A stretch of 64,000 bases of DNA from an uncultured Paracoccaceae bacterium (GTDB lineage: Bacteria > Pseudomonadota > Alphaproteobacteria > Rhodobacterales > Rhodobacteraceae), in contig CANMPD010000001.1 of the NCBI GenBank assembly GCA_947499635.1, forward strand, positions 62,001-126,000, read 5' to 3'. A model generated the notes under the pieces. The model was not told where the DNA came from and searched no databases. It worked only from the letters and a program-made list of their open reading frames with translations. The translations under genes were made by a program, and so were the position numbers. Positions 39,122-48,501 of the stretch are shown piece after piece (within the stretch, counting starts at the first letter, position 1; the number at the start of each line of letters is the position of its first letter).

Positions 39122-39228
39122 GGTACAGTTGCTCAATCTTGAGAGGGCGTATGACGGTTACTTGTTCAAAACTCACGCAAGGCAGGGTACGTGACGAAGG
39201 ACTATGTACCAGAGGCGTTTAATATACT

Positions 39229-40743
39229 TCAGCTGTTGTGCCCGTTTTTTGTAAAACGGGCGGCATCAGCGGCGGCTCGCCGGATGGCGTTGGATTTGTG
39301 GACAGTTTCCATATATTCTGATTGGGGATCACTGTCGTAAACGACGCCTCCGCCAGCTTGAATATAAAGTTTTTGATCCTGCACAATTGCGGTGCGCAGT
39401 GCGATACACATATCCATGTCTCCACCAGCGCTAAAATAGCCGACACCACCGCCGTATAGGCCGCGTTTTTCTGGCTCCAGCTCGTCAATGATTTCCATCG
39501 CGCGTACTTTTGGCGCGCCAGACACCGTGCCGGCAGGCATACCCGCAAAGAACGCATCAAGCGCGTCCTTATCAGGGTGAAGCTCTCCCACTACATTTGA
39601 GACGATGTGCATTACATGGCTGTAGCGTTCAATAATGAATTCCTCGGTAGGTTTAACTGTACCGATTTTTGCCACGCGACCCACATCGTTGCGGCCAAGA
39701 TCCAAGAGCATAAGGTGTTCAGCCAGCTCTTTTTTATCGGCGAGCAAATCTAATTCGTTTGCTTTATCCTGTTCCGGCGTTTCGCCACGAGGACGCGTAC
39801 CTGCAATCGGGCGAATGGTTACTTCGTTACCAAAGACACGCACTAAAATTTCGGGCGAGGCCCCAATTACCTGAAAACCACCAAAGTTGAAATAGAACAT
39901 AAACGGCGATGGGTTTGTGCGGCGCAGGCTGCGATACAAGGCAAATGGAGGCAATGGGAAATCTTGTGTCCAGCGTTGTGCGGGGACAACTTGGAAAATG
40001 TCACCTGCACGGATATAGTCCTTGGCGCGTTCGACTGCCGCTTTGTACCCTTCGTGCGTAAAATTTGATGTGGGGGGAGAGACGTCATGTGCCTCGCCCA
40101 AGTCACGACTTTCGGAAGGCATCGCGCGTTCTAAATCACGTACTGCGTCCATCACGCGTTCCGCAGCCTGCGCATAGGCGGCTTTGGCAGATTGGCCAGT
40201 GTTTGCCCAAACAGGAGAAACAACTGTGACCTCGCCTTTGACGCCGTCCAAAACGGCAATCACCGAAGGCCGCATCATTACAGAATCAGGTAGCCCAAGT
40301 GGGTCCGGGTTGACGTCCGGTAGGTGCTCGACCAAGCGGATCATATCATAGCCTAGATAACCAAACAGCCCAGCACTGGCTTGGGGCAGATCCTCGGGGA
40401 GGTCAATTTTACTCTCGGCGAGCAGTGCGCGTAGGTTATCCAGCGGGTTTCCCTGTTGCTCTGTAAAAGCATCGGCATCAAAGCGCGCATCACGATTGAG
40501 GTCTGATGTCTCCCCACGACAACGCCAGATCAGATCAGGCTTTAGGCCGATAATCGAATACCGCCCTCGGACCTCTCCTCCGGTGACCGACTCGAGCATG
40601 AAAGCGTCTTTTTGGGCACCGGTGAGTTTCAGCATCAAAGACACAGGTGTATCTAGATCCGCTGCAAGACGGGTATAGACCACCTGATTTTTGCCAGCGT
40701 CATAATTGCGGGCAAAGCTGTTAAAGTCGGGAGTAAGTACCAT
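39229..40743 (-). CDS. trpE: Anthranilate synthase component I
   Basis: A 504-residue enzyme producing anthranilate from chorismate. Signatures include IAGTRPRGETPEQD, LLDLGRNDVGRVAKIG, GMPAGTVSGAPKVRAMEIIDELEP split over about residues 395-420, and YGGGVGYFSAGGDMD. The N-terminal LES in FMLESVTGG is part of the tryptophan feedback site. The 3' end holds a small hairpin (CCCGTTTT/AAAACGGG, 39241-39260). It is preceded by the PpiD-like gene with a 24-base gap, suggesting cotranscription. Confidence 0.97.
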   Translation of the reverse strand: MVLTPDFNSFARNYDAGKNQVVYTRLAADLDTPVSLMLKLTGAQKDAFMLESVTGGEVRGRYSIIGLKPDLIWRCRGETSDLNRDARFDADAFTEQQGNPLDNLRALLAESKIDLPEDLPQASAGLFGYLGYDMIRLVEHLPDVNPDPLGLPDSVMMRPSVIAVLDGVKGEVTVVSPVWANTGQSAKAAYAQAAERVMDAVRDLERAMPSESRDLGEAHDVSPPTSNFTHEGYKAAVERAKDYIRAGDIFQVVPAQRWTQDFPLPPFALYRSLRRTNPSPFMFYFNFGGFQVIGASPEILVRVFGNEVTIRPIAGTRPRGETPEQDKANELDLLADKKELAEHLMLLDLGRNDVGRVAKIGTVKPTEEFIIERYSHVMHIVSNVVGELHPDKDALDAFFAGMPAGTVSGAPKVRAMEIIDELEPEKRGLYGGGVGYFSAGGDMDMCIALRTAIVQDQKLYIQAGGGVVYDSDPQSEYMETVHKSNAIRRAAADAARFTKNGHNS

Positions 40744-40767
40744 GATGCGGATGCCTTGAAACTGCGT

Positions 40768-42600
40768 TTAGTGGAAAGAAGCGTGGACCGCTTCAATCGT
40801 GTGTTGGTTGACACGAGGCGTGGCGTCATCGCGTAGAGCCGTCAGATAGGTTTGCAGCAACTGCGTGGCGATGCTTTGATCCAACTGTGTGCTGAGTGCG
40901 TCTGAAAGGCGCGCCATTTCGTCGTCTTCGGCAGGGGGCAGAATGTCGTCGAGACGTACAACCAACGCAGTTTGCGCATCGGAGACGACGCGCAATTCGC
41001 CGGGCTCCATCTCAAATACCTGATTCAGCAGATCTACCGGTGCTGTATCTATATAGGCCGTACGACGTAGGCCGGTTTCAACGGTAGCGGTGTAGGTTTC
41101 AGGGAATGTGCCGTTGTTGTCACTGGTTTGCTGACGCAGCGCGTCGGCCTGTTCTGCCAAAGCTTTGGCGATACGATCCTGAGTATATGCCGCCAACACG
41201 TCATCGCGGGCTTGGTCAAATGGGTTTGGGCGTGCGGCTAGGGTTTCGTTTAGGCGCAAAGCGAACAGGCTGCCATCTTCTAGAAATGCCGTGGTTGGGA
41301 AATCGGCCTCGGTGACAACATTTGCCGCGTTACGGAAAGTGTCGAATGCAGCCATTCCATCGGTGCTCTCGCCCGTCCAGCTGATCAAGCCCAATTCTAG
41401 TTCTTCATCGGCGGCGACCTCTTCCAGGGTTGCACCACCTGCCATCACGTCTTCGATATCCTCGGCACGTTGCTCGATCACACGGCGGGCGCGATCTATG
41501 GCGAGTTCACTGCGGAGCTCGGCTTCGGCTTGTTCAAAAGTGGTCTCGCGTCCTTCGAGCACACCATTCACGCGATAAAGCGCAGGACCAAGATCAGAAG
41601 GCAGTGGCCCAACGGTTTCTCCAACCTGCGCGGCAAAAATCCCGTCGGCGGCAGCGCCCAATTGCGTACGCGCCACATCACCTAAATCAACGTCAGACAG
41701 ACTGAGGCCACGCTGTTCGACCAAGGTCTCGAATGTCGTACCGCCAACTTCAAGCTGGGCCATTGCGGTTGCAGCAGCATCTTGATCCGAAAAGACCAGA
41801 CGTTCAACCAAACGGCGGTCTGGGACGATATATTCGTCGCGACGGGCTTCATAGGCATCACGCAGAGACTGAGCGTCGATCTCTACCGTGTCGAGCAGCA
41901 TTTCAGGACGCAGCGCCACGTAGGTGATCTCTTTACTTTCGGGGAGTGTGAATTGTGCGATGTTTTCATCGTAAAATGTCTGCAGGTCTGTATCCGTCGG
42001 TGCAACCTGCGTCAGGGCGATATCGTCAGCTGCCAGGCTTACATAGCTAAAGCTGCGACGTGCACCAATATAATCGGTCAAAGTGTTCGCCATAATTGTA
42101 GGCATTTTTGCCCCGCTCATGATCGCGCCTTGGGCAAGGATACGGGCGGCCTCTTGGCGCATATCTTCCTCGAACTCAAGCTCGCTAAGACCAGCGTTTT
42201 GTAGGGAAAATGAGTAAGCGTTGCGGTCGAATTGACCGCTGCCATCTTGAAATGCGGAGATTTGCGAAATTTGCTCAAGCAGAGTTTCATCGCCGATCGA
42301 CAGACCAATGCGCGACATCTCATCGTCAAGTACAGCGGTCGAAATCAGCCGGTTAAGGACAGTACGATCCACGCCAAAAGAAATCAGTTGTGGTAGCGAA
42401 ACGGACTGGCCACTTTGGGCTTGGATCGCTTGTTGTTCCTGTTGCAGCGCGCGACCATAATCGTCGAGGCTGACGTATTCTGAGCCGACCGAAGCAACAG
42501 AACGGCTGGTGCCGGATCCGTTTACAACACCAAATCCGGCGAGACCAACAATCAATAGGCCCATGAGGATCCAGATAAATGTCTTGGAGAGCTGTTTCAT
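40768..42600 (-). CDS. Membrane-anchored peptidyl-prolyl isomerase (PpiD/SurA-like)
   Basis: A 610-residue periplasmic chaperone. A single N-terminal transmembrane segment (about 9-29; TFIWILMGLLIVGLAGFGVV) is followed by a SurA N-terminal-like helical domain, a parvulin-type PPIC region (about 260-370) and a C-terminal domain. The frame extends to 42771, but the ATG at 42600 (MKQLSKTFIW) gives the normal anchor. Such proteins fold outer-membrane proteins. It lies directly before trpE, a neighbourhood conserved in the group. Confidence 0.9.
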   Translation of the reverse strand: MKQLSKTFIWILMGLLIVGLAGFGVVNGSGTSRSVASVGSEYVSLDDYGRALQQEQQAIQAQSGQSVSLPQLISFGVDRTVLNRLISTAVLDDEMSRIGLSIGDETLLEQISQISAFQDGSGQFDRNAYSFSLQNAGLSELEFEEDMRQEAARILAQGAIMSGAKMPTIMANTLTDYIGARRSFSYVSLAADDIALTQVAPTDTDLQTFYDENIAQFTLPESKEITYVALRPEMLLDTVEIDAQSLRDAYEARRDEYIVPDRRLVERLVFSDQDAAATAMAQLEVGGTTFETLVEQRGLSLSDVDLGDVARTQLGAAADGIFAAQVGETVGPLPSDLGPALYRVNGVLEGRETTFEQAEAELRSELAIDRARRVIEQRAEDIEDVMAGGATLEEVAADEELELGLISWTGESTDGMAAFDTFRNAANVVTEADFPTTAFLEDGSLFALRLNETLAARPNPFDQARDDVLAAYTQDRIAKALAEQADALRQQTSDNNGTFPETYTATVETGLRRTAYIDTAPVDLLNQVFEMEPGELRVVSDAQTALVVRLDDILPPAEDDEMARLSDALSTQLDQSIATQLLQTYLTALRDDATPRVNQHTIEAVHASFH

Positions 42601-42804
42601 ACGCTTATGCCTTTTATCTTCGCGGCTGTCTTGCCGTATCGTCTGGTGCCCGCGGGCGTGTCCTGTGCGTTTGGTGTCATCCCTGTCGGGAAGCTTGGGA
42701 ACGCCGTATGTGCATACGCTGCTCACTGGTGCGGGGCAAGGTCTGTCCTGCGATCCGGCAAGAGAGGGCATGAATTGTTCGCGTTCAAATACGGTGCGCC
42801 CCCT

Positions 42805-43986
42805 TTAACTGCTGGGAGTGTAAGTCGCGAGACGATCAAAAAGTTCGGTAATGCCGTCACAATCCACATTGGCAAAGGCTATGCGGAATTGGCGCGGGCC
42901 ATCGAGGTCACCTGCGGGTACAAACATCGTGCCTGGTAACATCAGGATGTTTACGTCATGGACCATTTTGCGCGCCAATGTTTGGGCGTCTTGCGGGAAT
43001 GGGTGCTGAACGTAGGCGAAATAGGCCCCGAGCCCAAGCAGTTTCCAGCCCCTGGCGGCCAGTGGTGCAAAACCCGTCTCAATGGCGGCGCGACGGCGTA
43101 GGATTTCGTCTCGTTCTTGCGCCAACCAGGGCCCAAGGTTTTCAATCCCCCACTGCGCCCCAATTTGTCCCAGTTGCGCAGGGCATATTGCGACAGTGTC
43201 GAGAAATTTCTCGATCTCCAAGAGACGTGCGGCAGAGGTGGAAATTGCGCCTACACGGTGGCCAGTTAGACGATAGGCCTTGGAGAATGAGTATAAGTGA
43301 ATCAACGTGTTATCCCAGCCCTCGCGTTGGAATATCTGATGTGGTGCGCCGTCGCGACTGTCAAAATCACGGTAGGTTTCGTCCACAATGAGCGCAATGC
43401 CATGTGCTTTTGCGAGGTCGAAATAGCGATCTAACAATGTGTCAGGGTATTCAATGCCACATGGGTTGTTCGGGGTGACTAAAACAATTGCGCGTGTGCG
43501 GGGCGTGATCAATGTTGCTGCCAGATCAGGGTCAGGCAACATGGCGTCGTCGGTTTTGAGTGGAACCGTAGTAACGCCTTGCATATCAAGCCACATCTTG
43601 TGATTGAAATACCACGGGGTGGGCAGCAAGACTTCGTCGCCCTCGGTGCAAATTGCACTAATGGTGGCAGCAAAAGCTTGATTGCAGCCTGCGGTGATGG
43701 CGATTTGGTCCGAAGCAACGTCGGCGTTATAGTGGTCGCTCATTTGCGCAGCAAGTGCAGCACGTAGGCTCTCACGTCCGAGAACATCACCGTATAGATG
43801 CGCATCTGCATCCTCGAGCGCAGCACGGGCGAGTTCTTGGCGCAAGCCCAAGGGGGGAAGATCTGCTGGTGCAGCTTGGCTTACATTAATCAAAGGTTGC
43901 GTGGGTGTGTAACCCTCGAGCCAGCGACGCGATTCGACAATCGGAGAGGCGAATGTAGCGGATGTGCGCGAAATGGGCATCGACAT
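42805..43986 (-). CDS. Pyridoxal-phosphate aminotransferase, class I/II
   Basis: A 393-residue aminotransferase. The PLP-binding Lys is in YSFSKAYRLTGHRVGA (about 232-247) and the substrate/cofactor loop in TPNNPCGIEYPD (about 160-171). Length fits the aspartate/aromatic class; the amino-acid substrate cannot be told. The ATG at 43986 has AGGA 8 bases upstream; a second ATG two codons later is possible. It is followed by a 204-base gap to the ppiD-like gene. Confidence 0.87.
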   Translation of the reverse strand: MSMPISRTSATFASPIVESRRWLEGYTPTQPLINVSQAAPADLPPLGLRQELARAALEDADAHLYGDVLGRESLRAALAAQMSDHYNADVASDQIAITAGCNQAFAATISAICTEGDEVLLPTPWYFNHKMWLDMQGVTTVPLKTDDAMLPDPDLAATLITPRTRAIVLVTPNNPCGIEYPDTLLDRYFDLAKAHGIALIVDETYRDFDSRDGAPHQIFQREGWDNTLIHLYSFSKAYRLTGHRVGAISTSAARLLEIEKFLDTVAICPAQLGQIGAQWGIENLGPWLAQERDEILRRRAAIETGFAPLAARGWKLLGLGAYFAYVQHPFPQDAQTLARKMVHDVNILMLPGTMFVPAGDLDGPRQFRIAFANVDCDGITELFDRLATYTPSS

Positions 43987-44064
43987 GTCTGGCGTCCTGT
44001 ATGCGAAAAGATATTGGGGTATTAACGCGATCAGAGGGGGCAGGGGCAAGGCAGTCGCGCAATG

Positions 44065-44098
44065 AAAAGGCGTGCCCTAACAGAGCACGCCAAAAAAA
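44065..44098 (-). terminator. Terminator of the fabI-gpt transcript
   Basis: On the minus strand a 7-bp stem (GGCGTGC / GCACGCC, 44069-44075 with 44085-44091) is followed by TTTT. It lies 28 bases beyond the gpt stop. Confidence 0.8.
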
Positions 44099-44126
44099 TC
44101 GTCACTGGTGTTGTCACCCGTATGGG

Positions 44127-44633
44127 TTATTCTTTGCCACGATAGGGTTCGACATATTGTAGTGCCATATCCCATGGGAAAAAGATCCATGTGTCTTGGC
44201 TGACTTCGGTGATGAAGGAATCAACCATCGCCCGTCCTTTCGGCTTGGCATAGACGGTGGCAAAATGAGCTTTGGGGTACATTTGTCGTACAAGCTCTAG
44301 TGTTTTGCCACTGTCAACGAGATCATCAATGATGAGAATTCCCTCGCCATCAGCGCCCATCAGATCAGCGTCAGGCGCCTTGAGAACCTGTGCTTCGCCT
44401 TGATCCTGGTGATGATAAGACTGAACCCCGATGGTATCGACGACACGAATGTCGAGCTCGCGAGCGATGATCATTGCCGGTGCCATACCGCCGCGCGTGA
44501 TGGCGACAATCGCGCGCCATGCACCCTCATTAGGGCCATTGCCGTCCAACCGCCAAGCCAGTGCACGTGCATCACGGTGTAGTTGATCCCATGAGATGTG
44601 AAAGCCTTTTTCGTGAGGCAGGCGATCTGTCAT
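44127..44633 (-). CDS. gpt: Xanthine/guanine phosphoribosyltransferase
   Basis: A 168-residue purine-salvage enzyme joining xanthine or guanine to PRPP. The PRPP-binding motif is [18 protein letters not shown] (about 97-114); [16 protein letters not shown] precedes it. The frame extends to 44690 inside fabI, but the ATG at 44633 with AAGGAAC upstream fits. It follows fabI by 28 bases. Confidence 0.93.
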   Translation of the reverse strand: MTDRLPHEKGFHISWDQLHRDARALAWRLDGNGPNEGAWRAIVAITRGGMAPAMIIARELDIRVVDTIGVQSYHHQDQGEAQVLKAPDADLMGADGEGILIIDDLVDSGKTLELVRQMYPKAHFATVYAKPKGRAMVDSFITEVSQDTWIFFPWDMALQYVEPYRGKE

Positions 44634-44661
44634 TAAACTGTTCCTTTTCGGGTTCTTGCTC

Positions 44662-45468
44662 TTAAGATTTGCTAATATCAGGCGCGTCAACGGCCTTCAT
44701 GCCAACAACATGATAGCCTGCGTCAACGTGCAGGTTTTCGCCTGTTACGCCTGAAGACAAATCAGATAGCAAATAAAGCGCCGATTTTCCAACATCATCG
44801 ATGGTTACGTTGCGTCGCAGTGGCGAGTTATACTCGTTCCACTTCATGATATAACGGAAATCGCCGATACCGGACGCCGCGAGAGTTTTGATAGGGCCGG
44901 CAGATATCGCGTTGACGCGAATGCCATCTTTGCCAAGATCTTCTGCCAGATATTTCACAGATGCTTCGAGTGCTGCTTTGGCGACGCCCATAACATTATA
45001 GTGTGGCATCACTTGTTCAGCCCCATAGTAGGTCAGGGTTAACAAAGATCCACCTTCAGACATCATCTTTTCAGCACGTTTAGAGACGGCTGTGAAAGAA
45101 AAGACCGAAATGTCCATGGTCATCGAGAAGTTTGCGCGAGAGGTGTCAACATAACGTCCGCGCAATTCATTTTTGTCGGAGAAACCGATGGCATGAACAA
45201 CAAAATCGAGCTTGCCCCAAGTTTCTTCCAGTGTTGAAAACAGCGCGTCGATAGTGGCTTCATCAGACACGTCGCACGGAAGGACGATTTCACTTCCCAA
45301 TCGCGCAGCCAAGGGGGCGACCCGTTTTTTCAAAGCATCGCCTTGATACGAGAAGGCCAGTTCTGCGCCAGCGTCTGCGCAGGCTTTGGCAATTCCCCAG
45401 GCAATGGATTTATCGTTGGCCAGGCCCATAATAAGGCCACGTTTTCCGGCCATCAGATGACTTTTCAT
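44662..45468 (-). CDS. fabI: Enoyl-[acyl-carrier-protein] reductase FabI
   Basis: A 268-residue short-chain reductase completing each round of fatty-acid elongation with NADH. The catalytic Tyr and Lys are in [21 protein letters not shown] (split about residues 150-175; Y-X6-K). The N-terminal nucleotide region reads [18 protein letters not shown]. The start at 45468 has GGAGA upstream; a shorter start at 45453 (MAGKRGL) is also possible. It is divergent from pdxH, with a 130-base spacer. Confidence 0.95.
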   Translation of the reverse strand: MKSHLMAGKRGLIMGLANDKSIAWGIAKACADAGAELAFSYQGDALKKRVAPLAARLGSEIVLPCDVSDEATIDALFSTLEETWGKLDFVVHAIGFSDKNELRGRYVDTSRANFSMTMDISVFSFTAVSKRAEKMMSEGGSLLTLTYYGAEQVMPHYNVMGVAKAALEASVKYLAEDLGKDGIRVNAISAGPIKTLAASGIGDFRYIMKWNEYNSPLRRNVTIDDVGKSALYLLSDLSSGVTGENLHVDAGYHVVGMKAVDAPDISKS

Positions 45469-45598
45469 GCAGGTTCTCCGCCCGTAATCGGTTAATTTCA
45501 GTCCATCTAATACGCTCTGCGTTTTGCTTCAAGGGCTGAGGCACTTGAGAATGCGGGTCCGCGGCGCTAGCTAAGGGGTGTAAGCGGGAGTATATATA

Positions 45599-46210
45599 AT
45601 GTCTGAACCTGATCGTAATGGTATTTTTGCTGGTGAAGATCCGTTTGAAATTGCCCGCAACTGGCTGGCAGAAGCGACGGAAACGGAAATAAACGATCCA
45701 AATGCGGTCTCGTTATCAACCGTTGATGCGGACGGCATGCCTAATGTGCGCGTGGTGTTACTTAAGGAAATCGAAAGTAATGGTTTCGTGATCTATACGA
45801 ATTACGAGAGCGTTAAAGCGAATGAATTGGACCAATCAGGCCGTGCCGCCTTTGTTTTACATTGGAAGTCGTTACGTCGACAGATACGCGTACGCGGGAC
45901 GGTTTCACGAGAAGATGGGTCTCAGGCGGACGAATATTATGCGTCACGGTCATTGAAAAGCCGGTTGGGCGCTTGGGCGTCACAGCAATCACGTCCTTTA
46001 AAAAGCCGTGGTCACCTGATGGCAGAAGTTGCGAAAGTCACTGCAAAACAAGGGACTAATCCTAAGAGGCCACCGTTTTGGGGAGGGTATCGCATTCAGC
46101 CAGTAGAGATTGAATTTTGGGCGGATGGCGCATTTCGCCTTCATGATCGCTTCCGTTGGTCGCGATCTTCTGTCGAGGATAAGTGGCGTATTGATCGCCT
46201 TAATCCTTAG
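45599..46210 (+). CDS. pdxH: Pyridoxamine 5'-phosphate oxidase
   Basis: A 203-residue FMN enzyme making pyridoxal 5'-phosphate. Family signatures are [23 protein letters not shown] and the C-terminal [14 protein letters not shown]...RLHDRFRW. Length is normal. Upstream GGGAG precedes a TATATATA-like stretch and the ATG. Its divergent pairing with fabI is usual in the group. Confidence 0.95.
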   Translation: MSEPDRNGIFAGEDPFEIARNWLAEATETEINDPNAVSLSTVDADGMPNVRVVLLKEIESNGFVIYTNYESVKANELDQSGRAAFVLHWKSLRRQIRVRGTVSREDGSQADEYYASRSLKSRLGAWASQQSRPLKSRGHLMAEVAKVTAKQGTNPKRPPFWGGYRIQPVEIEFWADGAFRLHDRFRWSRSSVEDKWRIDRLNP

Positions 46211-46331
46211 GCAAAATTTGCAATAGGTTTACACTTTGTTAGTTTTTTTACCGTTTGCACTTGAATGTCACTATTAGAATCGCGCAATAAGTGACCTATT
46301 AAAATACTAAACCAAGCGATGGAATGCGCAA

Positions 46332-46874
46332 GTGGCAGAAGATCTGAGCGGTTTGCAACAAATCCGTGGGCTAGTTAAATGGTTTGATCCAGTAAAAGGA
46401 TATGGGTTCATTCTGTCTGATGAAGGTGGAACCGATGTACTTTTACACATCAATGTTTTAAGGAATTTCGGGCAAAGCTCGGTGGCTGATGGCGCGGTGG
46501 TCGAGGTGGTCACACATCGTACTGACCGAGGTGTTCAAGCTGTTGAGGTGATCTCGATCGCCCCCCCAGAATGTGATAATTCGCCAGTCTTGAGTGATTT
46601 GGCGGAACTTAATCCCGAAGATTTGGCGGCAACAGTGTTGACGCCAGCTCGTGTTAAATGGTTCGATAAAGCTAAGGGCTTTGGCTTTGCGAATGTGTTT
46701 GGATGTCATGATGATGTGTTTTTACACATAGAAGTGCTACGCCGTTCTGGTTTAGCCGATGTTCAAACAGGAGAAGCGTTAGCCATTCGTGAAATATCGG
46801 GGCAGCGTGGAAAAATCGCAGTTGAAGTGATGGCTTGGGAGGCAGCAGTTAGCCTTCTTAAGGAGCACAAATAA
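46332..46874 (+). CDS. Double cold-shock-domain protein
   Basis: A 180-residue protein with two cold-shock OB folds (about 12-75 and 105-175), each carrying RNP-like motifs (KGYGFILSD and VLLHINVL; KGFGFANVF and VFLHIEVL). Single-domain CspA proteins are about 70 residues, so this is a tandem form. The likely start is GTG at 46332; nearby ATGs are out of frame. It is joined to the DUF192 gene by an overlapping TAATG. Confidence 0.9.
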   Translation: MAEDLSGLQQIRGLVKWFDPVKGYGFILSDEGGTDVLLHINVLRNFGQSSVADGAVVEVVTHRTDRGVQAVEVISIAPPECDNSPVLSDLAELNPEDLAATVLTPARVKWFDKAKGFGFANVFGCHDDVFLHIEVLRRSGLADVQTGEALAIREISGQRGKIAVEVMAWEAAVSLLKEHK

Positions 46875-47347
46875 TGAAGTGGCTGTCGCAGTGTTTGATT
46901 GGGGCAGCCATTTTTTTGTCTCCCCTAGAGAGTGTCGCTTCTGAGTGTCATCCATCTTATGTCGAGCTCAAAGGGGATTGGGGACATGCCCGGTTTTCTA
47001 TTGAAATCGCTGATACGGTCGAAAGTCGCGCACAGGGTTTAATGCATCGTGCCGAATTGGCGCCGTCAGCAGGGATGCTGTTTGTTTATGAAAGCCCAAC
47101 AAAAGTGGCTTTCTGGATGAAGAATACTTTAATTCCTTTGGATATGATTTTCACAGACGAGACAGGACGTGTTGTTTCCATTCACGAAAATGCCATTCCG
47201 GGAGATTTAACATCCATCCCGGGAAAAGGTATGGTGTTTTCCGTCTTGGAAGTGAATGCAGGTATCGTGCAACGTTATGGTATTTCCGTAGGTACGGCAC
47301 TGCGTCACGATGTTTTTTCAAAGAAAACTGCAATTTGGCCCTGTTAA
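46874..47347 (+). CDS. Exported DUF192-family protein
   Basis: A 157-residue protein with an N-terminal signal peptide (about 1-22) and a DUF192 domain (about 30-145; RAQGLMHRAEL, GMLFVYESPTKVAFWMKNT, PLDMIFTDETGRVVSIHENAIP). The domain's role is unknown. It starts on the last base of the double cold-shock gene, so the two are translationally coupled. Such a pairing of an RNA-binding cold-shock protein with an exported DUF192 protein is common in this family but unexplained. Confidence 0.88.
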   Translation: MKWLSQCLIGAAIFLSPLESVASECHPSYVELKGDWGHARFSIEIADTVESRAQGLMHRAELAPSAGMLFVYESPTKVAFWMKNTLIPLDMIFTDETGRVVSIHENAIPGDLTSIPGKGMVFSVLEVNAGIVQRYGISVGTALRHDVFSKKTAIWPC

Positions 47348-47392
47348 AGGGTTTTCATTCCCGAACCACTTAGTTAGAAGACGGCCATGGTC

Positions 47393-47469
47393 CGGGGCGT
47401 GGCGCAGTCTGGTAGCGCACCTGTTTTGGGTACAGGGGGTCGTGAGTTCGAATCTCGCCGCCCCGACCA
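47393..47469 (+). tRNA. tRNA-Pro (anticodon TGG), copy 1
   Basis: A 77-base cloverleaf: acceptor CGGGGCG with CGCCCCG, D-stem GCGC/GCGC, anticodon stem CCTGT/ACAGG with loop TTTGGGT giving anticodon TGG, T-arm GTGAG-TTCGAAT-CTCGC and encoded ACCA. It is identical to the copy at 47675. Confidence 0.98.
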
Positions 47470-47674
47470 TAAATCTCATATATTTCAGATAATTAGCATT
47501 CTTCGCAGCCAGGACGCTGTTATCGGGACATGTATATATGTGTCGCGAACGATGATAATCGAGATCTGTGTATTTCCGTCAAATCATTGATAAGAAATAT
47601 GTATATCGTCCGGATTTGCGTCTGTTTTGGGCTTTTCATTCCCAGATCACTTATATAGAAGATGCTTCATGGTC

Positions 47675-47751
47675 CGGGGCGTGGCGCAGTCTGGTAGCGC
47701 ACCTGTTTTGGGTACAGGGGGTCGTGAGTTCGAATCTCGCCGCCCCGACCA
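47675..47751 (+). tRNA. tRNA-Pro (anticodon TGG), copy 2
   Basis: Identical 77-base sequence to copy 1 with encoded ACCA, 282 bases further on, as part of a tandem duplication. A second copy raises the dose of the tRNA reading CCA and probably other CCN codons. Confidence 0.98.
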
Positions 47752-48501
47752 TAAATCTCCATTTATAAATTACCTTATATCGGTGTGTAGGACTTCGCTT
47801 GCCTACATCTTGATATTTGATGCTCTGTTTCTAGGTAAGGGAGAGAATCGATTAAGGTCAGGAATCTTAAGGTTTTCGGCGTAGTCAGTTTTCTTGTTAA
47901 CCTTTGATTTACGAATTGTAGCGTGCTGGCGTCAGTTCCTTAGTTTAGTGTTAATGCATAGGTTGAGTTGATGTTTTCATTAACACATAAACGAGAGTGC
48001 CAAATAAAAGCACATGTGCTTGCGGCTGTTTTATCAAATGCTCTGATGAGAGGAGGAACAGTTCCGTTTTTCTGCCCACGATGGGTGACGGAGCGAGACA
48101 AGCCCCTTGGATTTCAGGAGAATTTCGAGGTCGTGGCCGTAGGTCATTTTTGTACATTTTAGTATCAGCGTGTAAACTGAATCGCTTGATATCGCTGACC
48201 CTAGGTTTCAGGAATTTGGTCAACTACAAAGAGTGGGATTTAGTTCAAATTTTTGCGTTGACCCCCGATGTCCATTTACGCCAAATTGTATGTGGCTAAA
48301 GGTTGTTCGCTACATCTGGTATGAATTTGCGAACGGCCGGGACAAAACAATCGTTGTTTCGAGCGAGAGATTATCCACAGATGTGGACCCATGAGATGTG
48401 TGCATACACGCCTCATGACAGGTCTTTCATGGGCAATGATTGGGGCTGGCATCGCAAGGTGCGCATTGGGTTGAACTAGGACATTCAGGGGCACGCGGGT
48501 C
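47752..48501. other. Long intergenic region upstream of nrdJ
   Basis: This 750-base gap has no gene I can support. It includes an exact TTATCCACA (48371-48379) followed by GTGGA, an inverted pair TCCAC-AGAT-GTGGA. That may be a DnaA box or an NrdR-type site controlling nrdJ. No cobalamin riboswitch was seen. Confidence 0.5.
48371..48386. promoter_or_regulatory. DnaA-box-like / NrdR-box-like site upstream of nrdJ
   Basis: TTATCCACA is a perfect E. coli DnaA consensus and is part of the imperfect palindrome TCCAC-AGAT-GTGGA. Ribonucleotide reductase genes are often under NrdR, and in E. coli also DnaA, control. It lies about 116 bases before the nrdJ ATG. Which factor binds is inference. Confidence 0.4.

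Larger units (their letters stand above)
47349..47764 (+). repeat. Tandem duplication containing two tRNA-Pro genes
   Basis: Two similar blocks start 282 bases apart (about 47349-47482 and 47631-47764). The similarity covers about 44 bases before the tRNA (TTTTCATTCCC, CACTTA, TAGAAGA), the entire tRNA, and GACCATAAATCTC after it, so a promoter-like region was duplicated too. Confidence 0.85.

Noticed and set aside
39241-39260. CCCGTTTT/AAAACGGG hairpin as trpE terminator
   Set aside because: It lies inside the trpE coding end and has no T tract on the minus strand after it.
47951-48299. Open frames on both strands in the nrdJ upstream gap
   Set aside because: Neither has a ribosome site or a recognisable pattern; composition is not gene-like.
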